From Crocodylus rhombifer (taxonomy: Eukaryota; Chordata; Crocodylia; Crocodylidae), in the NCBI GenBank assembly GCA_038503035.1, contig JAVSML010025535.1, forward strand, positions 367,673 through 431,672: 64,000 bases of DNA, written 5' to 3'. Each line of letters begins with the position of its first letter. Position 1 is the stretch's first letter. The translations under genes and the position numbers were made by a program. A model generated the notes under the pieces. That model saw nothing but the letters and a program-made list of their open reading frames with translations. It did not search any database and was not told the origin of the DNA. Positions 1-11,005 of this stretch are shown here, piece after piece.

Positions 1-47
1 AGATGATCTACCTAGGTCCCTTCCGACTCTAGCTACTATGAAACTAT
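1..47 (+). mobile_element. CR1 LINE 3'-end fragment cut by the window edge
   Basis: The first bases match the CR1 3' untranslated end seen elsewhere in this window (GATGATCT..CTAGGTCCCTTCC..CTATGAAACTAT). Compare 31242-31287, and the reverse strand at 34761 and 40560. The rest of this copy lies outside the window. It abuts the next CR1 directly, in the same orientation. Confidence 0.8.
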
Positions 48-154
48 AGGTTGTTTAGAAGAGGTAGGAAGGGGGAAAAAGGTGGGGGGTTGCAGTCTAT
101 GTTAGGGAACAGTATACCAGTTCTACCTTCCAAATGGGACCAGAGGAACACTTA

Positions 155-640
155 ACTGAGACCCTGTGGGTCAAACTTCAAGGAGGGTGGGGGGAGAGGG
201 ATCTGGCGGTAGGCGTTTACTGCAGGCCACCACATCAGGAGGAACAGCTGGATCTGGAATAATCCAGGCAGTTGGGGGAGGCCGTCCATGCAAAGGATGT
301 TGTGGTCATGGGGGATATGAATTACCCTGACATCAACTGGGAGGAGCAGTCAGCCAGGTCGAACCACTCACAAAGGTTCCTGATGTGCGTACAGGACCTA
401 CACATCATGCAGGAGGTACTCATCCCCGCTAGGGAAAACGCCATACTGGATCTGGTGTTAGCCTCTGGGGACGACCTGGTGGGGGAGGTGCTAGTAAAAG
501 GGAGGCTAGGGGACAGTGATCATGAAATGATCCAGTTTGCCATTCAGAGGAAGGTGGGGAGGGTAACTAGCACGGCGCAAATGCTTGACTTTAGGAAAGC
601 CAACTTTGATGTAGTAGTCAGGGCAACTTCAGGGCAGTAG
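155..640 (+). pseudogene. CR1 ORF2 endonuclease domain remnant (APE type)
   Basis: In CR1 the N-terminal half of ORF2 is an apurinic-type endonuclease that nicks target DNA. From 155 the frame reads TETLWVKL, then VYCRPP, is stopped by TAA at 260-262, and continues from an internal ATG at 272. It carries GDMNYPDINW (family GDFN motif, near residue 15 after that ATG), LDLVL, and GDSDHEMI, the SDH active-site motif. It ends at a stop at 638-640, where live copies continue into a linker. The early stop and premature end make it a pseudogene. Neighbouring reverse transcriptase fragments in the same orientation confirm the family. Confidence 0.88.
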
Positions 641-1203
641 TCAGGGAGGCACTCAGAGCCCAGGGGGTAGCTAGTATGGGAGTCCAGGAAAGGTGGTCCT
701 TCCTCAAGGAGGCTATGCTTGGGGCGCAGCAGGACGCAATTCCTCTGCACAGGAAGGCAGGAAAAGGGTCCTCATGGCTGGGCGTGGATATCCAGGCTGG
801 CCTGAAGGCAAAGAAAAAAGTGTACTGGCAGTAGAAGCAGGGGTCAGGGACAAAGGAGGAGTACACCTCCCTGACCTGAGCTTGTAGGGATTTGGTGAGG
901 AAGCCTAAAGCAGCACTGGAGCTACATGAGCTTCTGGGATTAAGGATAACAAAAAGTCCTTTTTCAAGTATATATATAGCAAGAAGAAGTCTTGGGGTAA
1001 TATTGGACCCCTACGAGGCAGGGCAGGGCAGTGGTGATGGATGCACGAGAGAAGGCAGAACTCTTCAACAAGTTCTTTGCCTCCGTGTTCCTTTCTGCTG
1101 ACAACGGGGTGCTCTTGGGTGATAGCGTAGAGAGGCCTGGGAAGGATGGAGTCCCCTGACTGTTAGTTCAGACCTAGTTAAGGATTACCTGGAGGGCTTA
1201 GAT

Positions 1204-2658
1204 GTGTCCAAGTCAGTGGGCCTGGATGACCTTCATCCGTGGGTGCTGAGGGAATTGGCTGGTGTCATTGGGGAGCCATTGGCATGGCTGTTTGAGGACT
1301 CCTGGTGCTCGGGCCAAGTCCCTGAGGACTGGAAAAGGGCCAATGTGGTCCCTATTTTCAAGAAGGGGAAGAAGGAAGAGCTTGGCAACTACAGGCCAGT
1401 CAGCCTCACTTCTATCCTGGGGAAGGTCTTTGAAAAAATTATCAAGGGCCATATTTGTGAGACCCCTGCAGGGGAAGTGATGTTGAGGGGTAACCAGCAT
1501 GGGTTCGTGCAAGGATGATCCTGCCTGACTAACCTGGTCTCTTTCTATGACCAGGTAACAAAGAGTTTAGATGTGAAGGAGGAAGTCGCTGTCATCTTCT
1601 TGGACTTCCAGAGGCTTCAACATGGTGTCTCACCCAATTCTGGTGGACAAGCTGAGGGACTGCGGCATTGATGAATGCACAGTCACATGGGTGGCAAACT
1701 GGCTCCAGAGGCACACCCAGAGGGTGGTGGTGGACGGGTCGATATCGACCTGGGAGGGTGTGGGCAGCGGAGTCCCCAGGGCTCAGTCCTTGAGCCGGTG
1801 CTGTTCAACGTCTTCATTAGTGACCGGGACGAGGGTGTGGAGAGCACCCTGTTCAAGTTCGCTGATGACACCAAGCTGTGGGGTAAAGTGAATGCACCGG
1901 CAGGCAGGGACCGCATCCAGGCAGACCTGGATAGGTTGGAGAAGTGGGCGGATCTGAACAGGATGCAGTTCAACAAGGACATGTGCAGAGTACTGCACCT
2001 GGGGAGAGGGAACCAGCATTATGGTTATAGGTTGGGGGCTGCCCCTCTCGGCAGCGCAGAGGCAGAGAGGGATCTTGGAGTCAGGATTGACTCCAGGATG
2101 AATATGAGATGCCAGTGCGACAAAGCAGTAGGCAGAGCCAACCGCACCCTGTCCTGCATCAACAGGGGCATCACTAACAGGCCCAGAGAGGTCTTGCTCC
2201 CCCCCTATGCGGCGCTGGTCAGGCCGCAGCTGGAGTCCAGTGTCCAGTTCTGGGCGCTGCACTTCAGGAGGGACATGGAGAACCTGGAGAGGGTCCAGAG
2301 GAGGCCACTCGTATGGTTGAGGGCCTCCGTGGCCAGCCCTATGAGGAGAGGCTGAGGGACCTGAATCTCTTCCACCTCCACAAGAGGAGACCGAGGGGGG
2401 ATCTTGTGGCTGCCTACAACCTTATCGGGGCCAGCAGCAGGGACTCGAAGAAAGCCTGTTCACCAGGGCCCCCCCGGAGTCACCAGGAGCAATGGCCACA
2501 AGCTGAGGGAGGATAGGTTTAGGTTAGATATTAGGAAGAACTGTTTCACGGTAAGGGTGGCCAGAGCCTGGAATAGGCTCCCCAGAGAGGTGGTGCTCTC
2601 ACCTTCCCTGGAGATCTTCAAGAGGAGACTGGATAGGCACCTGGCTGGGGTCTTATGA
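1204..2658 (+). pseudogene. CR1 ORF2 reverse transcriptase remnant
   Basis: The reverse transcriptase is broken over at least four frames. 1204-1518 holds the fingers ([49 protein letters not shown]) and ends at an in-frame stop. 1622-1891 covers VSHPILVDKL to the region before the catalytic box. 1675-2355 in another frame carries the palm with [10 protein letters not shown], the YxDD-equivalent FADD box, and then the thumb (VRPQLE, QFWALHF). 2404-2658 has the C-terminal [13 protein letters not shown] and LDRHLAGVL. The order matches CR1 proteins, which in total exceed 900 residues. No function is expected. Confidence 0.92.
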
Positions 2659-2759
2659 CCCCTCCCACCCTCAGTGCTCCTTCCTGCCCACAGCAGGGGG
2701 TTGGACTAGATGATCTGTCTAGGTCCCTTCCCACTCAGTGATTCTGTGATTCTATGATG

Positions 2760-3412
2760 CTTATACAGGTCACCAGCAATGCCTCTGAAAACTTTATGAC
2801 TGCTATGATTACAGCATGTCAAGTGAGTCCAGGATGCAACAAGACTACAGCTATTTCACACCCAAGATATTTGGTGTGCACTCATCTCTCTTACACACTG
2901 CCTTTAATCCATAACATAATCAGAAACCACTCAGAAGAGCCTTTCTTTTCTATAATAATCTATGGCATAAAGAGAAATTAACATGTTACATTCACGGGAT
3001 AAAAAGTCTGTGTTTTAGCAGCTTAGGATAATTTGAAACTTCTTGCCAGATCATGTAGCCAGAGAGGCTCTGGCACTTTAGAAACGCCAGCTTACTCTAA
3101 TCACTTCGACATTTCCAATCATTCAAGTGCATTGTACTTGAGTAACATGAAATCCGTTTAGAGAAATTGGAAGGAAGAGGCACTTTCGCATCCCACAGAG
3201 GGGTAAAAATACCATCTTGCTCTTTCTCTCTTCCTCTAACAGTGATGACAAAAGGACGTCTCCTATATAATTTGGCTTCTCCAGTTAGACTTGCAGTGAT
3301 AAATGGACAGCCAGGGGTTTTGATGGATTCTCCTACAGACATGTTAACAACAGTTGACTAATGCTTCATTTCTTGCACAGCACCCTGTGCCATGGGTTGC
3401 TCAGAGTTTGGA
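2760..3412. other. Unrecognised unique sequence
   Basis: No repeat, exon-like frame or RNA gene was recognised. The short open frames here look random. Confidence 0.5.
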
Positions 3413-3420
3413 GTCTATAC

Positions 3421-3661
3421 CAGTGGTCCCAAACTTTTTTGATCGTGCACCCCATCAGTAAAAAATTTTTGAGCACACCTCCCCAATATATGTATATTTA
3501 TATTTGCACACCCCTATCAGTAAAAAAATTTTGAGCACGCACCCCCAATATATGTATATTGATATAAATATAAATAGAAGTTCTAATATTTTCTTCCTGC
3601 ACCCCAATGGTTCATCTTGCACACCCCCTGGGGTGCACGCACCCCACTTTGGAGACCACTG
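3421..3661 (+). mobile_element. hAT-type MITE with perfect 8-bp target duplication
   Basis: A 241-bp nonautonomous DNA transposon. The termini are CAGTGGTCCCAAAC at the left and TTTGGAGACCACTG at the right, an imperfect inverted repeat of the CAGTGGT class typical of hAT/Charlie-like elements. The flanks GTCTATAC (3413-3420) and GTCTATAC (3662-3669) are identical, as expected for the 8-bp hAT duplication. Inside, a unit of about 66 bp (ATCAGTAAAAAAT through AATATATGTATATT) occurs twice in tandem. It has no coding capacity, so movement would have needed a transposase from elsewhere. Confidence 0.9.
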
Positions 3662-3901
3662 GTCTATACAATAGATTCCCAGTTTCAGCAATTACAGCAT
3701 CAGCCAAGTGGAATATCACTGACACAGAAGTATGACATCAGAATAGATTTCAACATATTGCTGCCTGTCACTTTGTGTTAATTATGGGTAGTGTATGGTT
3801 ATCTTCTTGGTATGATAATGTGCATGCGCATTTGGGAGACAGTATGCCATAGCGATTATTCACCAAAAAGGTGGGATTTCAGGCAGCCAGGAGATGTTTT
3901 C

Positions 3902-4705
3902 TAGGGGTGTGCAAAATGAGCTATAATTGATTCGGATTTGGATTTGGTCTGAATTGGGAACAGTTATTCCATTCATTCATTTGGATCACTGTCCCCGATT
4001 CAATTCGGCCAAATCTGAATCTGAAGACTCGATGTTGATTCAGAGAATCAGTGATTCAGCCATAGACACAGCTTTAAATGTTTTTTCTACATACCTTGAG
4101 GTACCAGGTGTGGCTCGTGAACACTGAGATGCTGGGGAAGGATGGAGCATCCCACAGGAGTGCAGGCCCACCCCCTGCATACTCAGTGGTGAACCTGGAA
4201 GTGGATTGGAAGTACTTCCAGTCCACTGCTTCCACCCCCTCCCGCTCCCCTGGTTCAGTGATTGGCCAGAGGGTGTCCCCCCACAAGGTCCCCCCAGGTG
4301 TCCCCCCACAAGACCCAGGAGGCCAGTTGCTGAGCTGGGAGGGGCGTGGGGGGGAGGGGGTCTCTGTGTGCTCCCCGGTGGATCCAGAAGTGGACCGGAA
4401 GTGCTTCTGGTCCACTTCTGTGTCTGCTGCTGAGCACTCTGGGGAGCCCCCTGCGCTTTGGTGGGACACTCCATGAGCCCCAGTATTGCAGCATTTACAA
4501 GCCCTTGGTACCTAGGGGTATGTAGAAAAAACATTTAAAGCTGTCTCTATGTCTGAATCTCCAAATCTTTCTGAACTGATTCAGAGGGTTCTGATTTGAT
4601 TCGGAGAGATTAAAGCATCCTCTGATTCGATTTGGAGATTTGGCCACCGAATTGGGCCAAATCTCTGCCAAATCAAATTGTGGACTGAAGCTTTGTACAA
4701 CCCTA
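3902..4705 (+). mobile_element. hAT-like foldback element, copy 1
   Basis: The first of four related copies. The left end is TAGGGGTGTGCAAAAT and the right end is TTGTACAACCCTA, an imperfect inverted repeat. The flanks ATGTTTTC (3894-3901) and CTCTTTTC (4706-4713) agree at 6 of 8 positions, fitting a hAT duplication that has aged. Subterminal regions are rich in GATTCGG/AATCTGAAT. The inner arms (ACAGCTTTAAATG..TCTACATACC and GGTATGTAGA..CATTTAAAGCTGT) pair with each other, so the element can fold back. The core has two palindromes built on GAAGTGGAC..GAAGT..CTTC..GTCCACTTC (about 4197-4232 and 4382-4420). No transposase is encoded. Confidence 0.82.
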
Positions 4706-4739
4706 CTCTTTTCCCACTGTCTTGCAGCATAACCTTGAG

Positions 4740-4858
4740 CAAATAATTCAGGACTAAGAATCAAAGCCCTTAAGGCCAGCAAATATATGTAGGTTTCTAA
4801 ATCCTATTGATCTCAATGACAGTTAAATGCCTAAATACCTTCAGAATCTGGCCCTTAG
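4740..4858. repeat. Degenerate palindromic interspersed repeat
   Basis: The pattern TAGGTTTCTAAATCC..TTGATCTCAATGACAG..TAAATGCC..CAGAATCTGGCCC resembles a copy at 7268-7345 (ACACCTAACTCCCATTGA followed by an inverted GGAGTTGGG). This is the CCTAACTCCCATTGA/TCAATGGGAGTTAGG motif of an old reptile-type interspersed repeat. I cannot name the family with certainty. Confidence 0.4.
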
Positions 4859-5419
4859 GATGTCCAGGACACTAGAGTAGATAACCCTTGAAGCCTTTTC
4901 AATCCTATGTTGCTTTAAATCCCACTGAGTGCAAGCTGAACACATGCAAAAGGTCATGCATAAAGGCTCTTGTGGACAGCATGTGCTTAAGTACTCCACT
5001 GAATTGAAACTTTAACCGGTAGATCAAGATCCAGAGAAGACAAGTCAAACAGCTTACCCAGGGGTGTTGCAAATTCTCCATTACTAGAATCTTTCTTTGT
5101 TTTGAACAAAACTGGACATCTTCCTGAAAGAGAGATGATAGTTCAAGTGTTAGGCGATTAGGGCAGAAATCAGTGGGCAAAGTTATTTGGCCTCTGTTCA
5201 TCTTAAGTTGGACTAAAATGATTGTAACAATCCTTTCTGCCCTAAAAACAGAATCCCTTGGAGGTAGGAAGCATGTCATACCACTGGCTAATGGCTGCTA
5301 CCTTTTCCATGGGATGTGATGAAATATAGCCACAGGAAGGAGTCCATTTCCTGTTTTGCTTAAGCCTGGGAAGGATACAGGCTGTCAGTGAAGGAATCTC
5401 TGCCCCCATGCTCTGTTTG

Positions 5420-5472
5420 TTCCCCAGCAACTCCTATGATGCAAAAAGAACATCTTAGGAGTTGCTGGGGAA
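5420..5472. repeat. Near-perfect hairpin, 22-nt arms
   Basis: TTCCCCAGCAACTCCTATGATG at 5420-5441 is the reverse complement, with one mismatch, of 5451-5472. The loop is 9 nt. Pairing does not extend clearly beyond the arms, so it is shorter than a usual microRNA precursor. It may be the core of a decayed MITE. Confidence 0.7.
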
Positions 5473-5869
5473 GAAATAGAAGGAATACAGCCAAGTTAAA
5501 AACACGCTCTATTTGAAAACAAATATCCAATTAATCTGATTCAGGAGTCTTGCCTGCAGAGCTGGAGTAAAATAGCCATTCTTGGCCAAATTCATGCTTA
5601 GTTTAACTATAATAAAATTAGAGTGCATCTGCATTCCTTTCACAAAATACTAAGTGGTGGCAATCGTGTCCTGCCTAAACTTCAATTAGATAGGAGAGAG
5701 GGTATGAGGTGGCATCCTACTGTGGGCAAGTTAGAAGACTAAACACAGAGAATCACTGCCCCAGAATAGACACTACTGTTGCTGTTGCCATTTCCAGGCA
5801 AGTGCTCTTCACTCCAGTGATTATATATGTAGTAAGACATGTAAGACAAACAGATGATGGGTGAACTGC

Positions 5870-6035
5870 TGAAGAGTTCAGGGGGAAAAGCTGCAACAAG
5901 GCGTTGCCAGGCAAAATGACATTTCTGCTAATTATGAGATTACAAGCAGCTAATCAGCTGGCATGTCAATCATTTTTAAAAGTCTGCCCAAATGCCAAGG
6001 GTATAAATTAACACTCGAAATATTTACATTTTTTA
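5870..6035. promoter_or_regulatory. Candidate conserved noncoding element (weak)
   Basis: This stretch contains a cluster of homeodomain/TALE-like words: GCTAATTATGAG, GCAGCTAATCAGCTGG and TGTCAATCATTTTT (TGTCAATCA is a Pbx/Meis-type core). There is no open frame and no repeat family. The dense motif clustering is what distal enhancers often look like, but composition alone cannot prove conservation. Confidence 0.25.
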
Positions 6036-7119
6036 AAGATGCACTTTGCCCGAAAGGCTAAACAGGCAGCACTGCTGGAAATCTATTTTGGGGACCAAAT
6101 CCTGGAAGGAGCTGAGTGCCCTTTACTTTAACAAAAGCCAGTGGGAGATGTGCAAGCTCAGGACCTTGCAAAGAGGTACTCGGTGCACTGCAGGAACAGA
6201 CCCCATCCCCGCCTAGGTGTAAGCATACAGCCACTGAGATTGGCACATGGGCTTCTATTAACAGCATGAGATTTTATCAGCATCCTAGGGGGCATTGTGC
6301 CTGTGTGCGCCACTACTCCAAACTGTTCTTCTAATACAAACACAGCATCCTCAGCAAAACGAACTCAGCACAGCCCCTCTGACTAGGATGGAGCTGTGCC
6401 AAGTCACAGCAACTAGAAAATCTGGTCTTAAATATTTATTTCCTTTTGTCATTAAAAGTTTTTTTGGGAGCAATTCTGTTATCTCTCTGTGTATTTAAAA
6501 AGGGACATTAAGAATACTTTAAATAGGTTCCAAATTCTCTGCATCTTTCCAGCTTCCAATATTATCTAGTAAATTAAACCACAAATACTAATCTGGCTTA
6601 AGGCTAATTGATATACGACTGAATCTCACTTCTTACTAAGAAATAAAGCAGCCACACGCACGCACACTGTATTGATGGGGAGCTAATTCCTATTCACATA
6701 TCTATAGGCAAGTTTGGTCCCTCATTTGCACGTTCACCTTCAAATCCCCCTGCCCTCCCCCACTGTCAACTCTCATATCTTCAAGAATCACCTGATTTCA
6801 CCCACACAGGTCTGCACTGTTCATCTGGCAATAAGCTACCTGTGGATGCAAAAGGAGGGGAAGTATCTGTCAACAAGCATTTGTCATAAGGCTCAGCCTT
6901 GAAAGTCTTTTATGACATCACAACTGTGTACCAACAGCTTATCCGTCACCTCAGATGCTGGTGCCTAAGTACTTTTGTAGTGCTCTTAGCATTCTTAAAG
7001 ACTTAGCACCAAGTGTTTCATTGCTATGAAGGATATGAGCTGTTGAGGCACCATTCTGTCAGGGGAAGAGGGAAAAAAAACCCACTGTGCTCTTGTGCTA
7101 ATGAATTAAGAGGAAAGGT
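6036..7119. other. Unrecognised unique sequence
   Basis: No repeat or exon was recognised. A short CACACG-rich patch lies near 6650-6670. Short open frames on both strands have no family signature. Confidence 0.45.
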
Positions 7120-7345
7120 GGCATTCTGGGTAAGGTACTTGACCAGGATAGAGTACATACAGATTAAATTTCTAGCACCACTACAGATTTCCAATACGAG
7201 CCTGAGCAATTCACTTGGGGTCAGATTCAGGTACTTAAAGATGTGAATATGTCTGGGGTGGATTTCCAAAGACACCTAACTCCCATTGATTTTAACAGGA
7301 GTTGGGCTTCTAATCCACTTAGACACCTTTGAAAATCTCACTGGG
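7120..7345 (+). repeat. MIR-like remnant plus palindromic repeat
   Basis: 7120-7215 (CATTCTGGGTAAGGTACTTGACC through CCTGAGCAATTCAC) resembles the tRNA-derived/core part of MIR-type SINEs. 7268-7345 contains the inverted pair CACCTAACTCCCATTGAT / AACAGGAGTTGGG followed by TTTGAAAATCTCACTGGG, the same old palindromic repeat as at 4740. Both are highly diverged. Confidence 0.4.
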
Positions 7346-8639
7346 TACCTATCTATAGCTTTAGCTACCCAAGTACCTAGGAAAGTCTGTCATTTAGTTG
7401 CTACAACTCAGTGTCCTTCCATAAAATGAAGACATCTACAATTCCCCCCCTTCCACTATTTGGATTACAAGGTTTCCCAAGTGGAAACTCTCTGCCATAA
7501 TACCTATGCATAGGGCTGAGTACAGAGGGGGTCAGGTCATGGTTGAAGTCTCTGTCTTGCAATATATATGCAACATGGGACTGTGCTATAGTTGATCAGG
7601 TCTGTGGTCCACCAACTCTAGAATCCTCCCTCTGGCAATGAACAATCTTCTGCTTCATGGGAATGAGATTAAGGAAGAAACCCAAATCAGCTGTTTGGAA
7701 GTGCAGTGCTGTGCACAGGAGACAGACTTCTCATAACACCTGCAGTGACCAGATTGTGATTTAATTCCCCATTTTTTCTATGCATGCATGCACATGGTCA
7801 TTATTATTATAAGCACAGTACAATGCATGCAGAATCAGTAACAATGAAAGGCTTAAGTAACTTTGCAGCACTACTTGTTAACAAGCTAGCTTCTTGAACT
7901 CATCATGTACTTCGGGAGAGAAATGAAGCGAAGAGTTTTGGTTTTCTCAGATGCAAAACATGGAAGCAAAGGGGACCAGAGAAAAAAAAGTATATTTATA
8001 TTTGAATTGATGATTGCCTTCACCAACAAAACCCCCATCCAGGCTCGCAACACAACCAGATAGCTCTACTGGGCAATGATTCTGTTGAAACAAGTCTAAA
8101 AATACTTGCCTCATGTACTCTTTCTATTTTATGAAGCGCAGAGAGTAAGTAGCTTTCAAGTGGCTTTTTCAAGACCAGAAAATGAGACAATGAGAGAATT
8201 AGCAATAGAACCTCCTGTTCCCCAAGTATCCTACTCCTAACAGCTAAAATAAAACAGACCAACAATAAAGCCCACCTACACCTCCTTTCATCGTATGTCA
8301 ACTTCTTGCATTAGGAAGAGAAGGAGAACATGGAAGAGTTTGAGATTTGGACAATAAATAATCCCAGATTCTTCCTTGTAAAAATAGTTGGTGGAAGTTT
8401 ACACCAGCTGGGGATGTAACCCCCAAAGCAAGCAAGTGACAATCTGTTTCCATCCCAAGTGGCTTTAATAATAGCTGAGCCTCAAGCTTATACCTCATGT
8501 GATTACCTTGCATTAATTACCTTTCTTTTTCATTATAAGTTACTGTTTTACATTTCAGGAGCACAAAGAGGCCCTAGCCAGGATTAGGACTAGACATGCA
8601 GATACACAGGAAGATGCAGTCTCTGCCCCTCTTTGCAAT
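7346..8639. other. Mostly unrecognised sequence with a possible SINE trace
   Basis: No gene is visible. 8110-8235 (GCAGAGAGTAAGTAGC..TTCAAGACCAG..AATAGAACCTCCTG) faintly resembles the 3' half of a MIR-like SINE. The rest is unassigned. Confidence 0.35.
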
Positions 8640-8885
8640 CTAAACAAAGATAACCCACATTTTGCAGGGAACAGAAGCATCCTTAAGGTCACATGGGCAA
8701 TCTATGACATATCTCAAAATGAACCCCATATCTTCCAAGTCCCAATATAATACTTGAACAGAAAAATGAAGCGTGTCATCTAAGCAGAGGTAAAATGACT
8801 TTCCAAGGTCATTTGGCAGGTCAGCAACAGATTTAGGAATAACATAGTCTCTTGTGTCCTAGTTAAGTGCCGTACCAGCCAATGC
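8640..8885 (+). repeat. Two MIR-like SINE 3' remnants
   Basis: 8650-8755 (CATTTTGCAGGGAACAGAAGC..AAGGTCACATGGGCAATCTATG..ACCCCATATC) and 8780-8885 (GTAAAATGACTTTCCAAGGTCAT..CAGGTCAGCAACAG..TAGTTAAGTGCCGTACC) follow the MIR/CORE-type order of 'fall to zero tail, acttgcccaaggtcac, cagagct, gaacccag, gtgctctaccact'. Both are strongly diverged. Confidence 0.45.
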
Positions 8886-9529
8886 TGCCTCAATAGCATC
8901 AGCAACGGTTTGTCTTTTTCTTCCTTTGCCTACTTCCAGAGCAGCCCCTTTGCTTCTCAATTGGATTTGATCTTACACAGCACCTTTGGTAGGCCTCAAC
9001 CTGTAGAAACCAGGGGTTCAGGTTGTTCCTTCTAATCAAAGAACTTGCCTGCTTGTCAGTTTGAAGAGTAATATTCCATCGCCTTCTCATTAGCTCAGAA
9101 CAGGGGCACATCTTCCTTTCTGTTCTGGGCCTTTTCCTCATCCTCTCTTCCTATCCCCTGCAGGGGTATACAATCATATCGTGCAACTTACACAATCAAA
9201 ATGGACTTTGAAACTTTGTCATTTGCTTTTGGAGTTCCCCCCTTTGTGAAGTTTAAATAAATTAAAAGAAAAAGCAAGCTCTCTTCTAACAAGCCCCATT
9301 ACTCAGGCTGGCAAAACTAAAAATGCCTTTGCTTTGTCTGTGTAAAGCACAGACTCATGATGATGAGTGGAAGATCAAAAGGATAGGCAGTTCGGTATCT
9401 GTACTTCTTTGGTCTGGAAATAAGCATAAAAATCTCATGAGCTCTTCCTTTATATTACATCCTATACAATGTAATGGGAATGAATTCCAATTCTTATAAC
9501 ATTATTTGTATTACAGCAGCCCTGAGAAG
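8886..9529. other. Unrecognised unique sequence
   Basis: No gene, repeat or RNA signature was recognised. Confidence 0.4.
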
Positions 9530-9625
9530 CCCCAGCTGAGATCAGGCCCCCTTTATGCAAGGCATGGTATACAGAAGTATCGGAGGTGACAGTCACTCCC
9601 CTAGAAGAGCTCTTAACCTAAAAAG
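9530..9625 (+). repeat. Old amniote interspersed repeat fragment
   Basis: CCCCAGCTGAGATCAGGCCC..GCAAGGCATGGTATACAGAAG..AGACAGTC..AGAGCTCTTAACCTAAA..AGACAAGAGAGACAAA follows a repeat common in turtle and crocodilian DNA (gccccagctgagatcagg, then ctaggc, then agagcttacaatctaaatagacaagacagacaaa). The family name is uncertain. Confidence 0.45.
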
Positions 9626-10611
9626 ACAAGAGAGACAAATAGTAGGTGTGGGAGGTGGGGGGCAGAAGTATTGGTGTCCTATATTATAAAGACAGGGCAA
9701 AGAGAGAGACAGAACTTAGGGGATAAATTTCCAAAGGTTTTTAGAACCAATATGATATTAGGATTTTAAAATGACCTAAACAGGTTAAGTCTTAATGAGT
9801 TGCAATGAGATAACTACAGTCTATCTTCACAACAGGGCTAGATTTCAATGGTAGTTATCAAATCAAGTGGGAAATCATTTAATAAGAAGCAACAACCCTG
9901 CTCACAAACTTCTGAAAATCCCCCAAATTACTTGCTTGAGGTCAAGCAGGAAGTTTGTAACAAAATCAGAGTCCAAACTAGTTTATCCTCTCCTTTGACT
10001 GTCTGTTGGAAATGCTACAACGGCATTTTAAAAAAAAATCTTGATCCAAGACACCAAATGACACTTGCAAAGGAAATTCAAGGAAGCCAAAGTGAGATAT
10101 GTAGCAATGCAAGGCCATAGAGAAGCACTGTTTGAAAACCATCACTGAGATCATGTCCAAATTAAACTCCTAAATGTTGGGTCTATTTGCCAGAAGAACA
10201 TACGCTGGTTGAAGGACTGAATTCATTAGAGTGTGCTAGAATATCTTCACTGCTGTATTTCTCCTCCTTCTCAGAACCCAACACCTCACTTCTGTCCAAA
10301 AACTGGTCATCAAACTTTTGAAGGTATTAGAAAGTATAATTCTTTTAGCCTGGTTACTAATGTCAACTAGCATTAAGCGATTCAGCACTTAACAAAGGTC
10401 TCCCAAATGAAGAAGTGATTTAACATCCAGAACAAAAGAGGATTGTAATGGCAAGGAATTATTCTTGTACTACTTCAAAAAAAAAAAAATGCTGTTAGTT
10501 TCTGAGGATCACAACTTTATATTTTGTTTCCTGGCTGAGGGGTCACCTTGAAATTATTTCTTTGCAATACTCTGAATTAAAACCACATCAAAATGCCACC
10601 AAAAATTAGGG
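9626..10611. other. Unrecognised sequence
   Basis: No supported feature. There is a run of 13 A near 10476-10488. One possible SINE tail lies near 9935-9980 (TGAGGTCAAGCAGGAAGTTTG). Confidence 0.4.
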
Positions 10612-10885
10612 CATTTCTACGTATGCTCCAGGAGGTACATGCGTGTGTGTGGGGGCGGGGGGGGGGGGCACTTTAATTAGAGCATCTCCGAGAGCCACTT
10701 TAATAAAAGCACCCACAGCATCACATGTATCAGCATCCCCGCACTGAAAAATGGTGGCAGAAGGCACTTTAACTAAAAGCTCAGAAGATTTTTAAAGTGC
10801 CCCTGCCACCGGTTTTCAGCACAGGGACATTGATACACGTGACACTGGAACCTGCTGGAGTGCGGTAATTACCACACTCCAGAAG
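10612..10885. mobile_element. Foldback MITE-like element
   Basis: It begins GGGCATTTCTACGTATGCTCC and contains nested inverted repeats. The clearest is GGTGGCAGAAGGCACTTTAA (from 10753) against TTAAAGTGCCCCTGCCACC (10792-10810), and GGAGTGCGGTAATTACCACACTCC (10857-10880) is a further perfect palindrome. A G-rich run interrupts 10651-10670. The right end is unclear and may lie beyond 10885, near 11005. Confidence 0.5.
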
Positions 10886-11005
10886 ACTTGATTAAGCAAA
10901 TCTGCTCTGAATCTCAAATCTGCGCTGAAACTACAGCGCATCGGAGAGGCCTCAATGTATGTGCACAGGCATGCTTACAAGGGCACTTATTTTTGGGCTC
11001 TGTGG

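Larger units (their letters stand above)
48..2759 (+). mobile_element. CR1 LINE, decayed, endonuclease to 3' tail
   Basis: This is a non-LTR retrotransposon of the CR1 clade. It runs from the N-terminal part of the ORF2 endonuclease (about 48-640) through a linker (650-1150) and reverse transcriptase (1204-2658) to the 3' tail at 2700-2759, which ends in ATTCTGTGATTCTATGATG-type repeats. That tail differs from the CTATGAAACTATG tail of the copies at 29.9, 32.3, 34.8 and 40.6 kb, so it is a separate subfamily. Several frameshifts and stops show it is dead and rather old. No target duplication was recognised; CR1 often leaves none. Confidence 0.9.

Noticed and set aside
1213..2262. Minus-strand frames under the first CR1 (for example 1213-1512, 1683-1982, 1783-2262)
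   Set aside because: They are shadows of the plus-strand reverse transcriptase remnants.
4040..4534. Open frames of 130-176 codons in the hAT-like copies (also 12684-13037 and 43916-44446)
   Set aside because: Similar peptides recur because the DNA is repeated and palindromic. Frames occur on both strands, no transposase motif is present, and lengths vary between copies.
5420..5472. Annotation as a microRNA gene
   Set aside because: The stem is only 22 bp with a 9-nt loop and no extended lower stem, so it was kept as a hairpin only.
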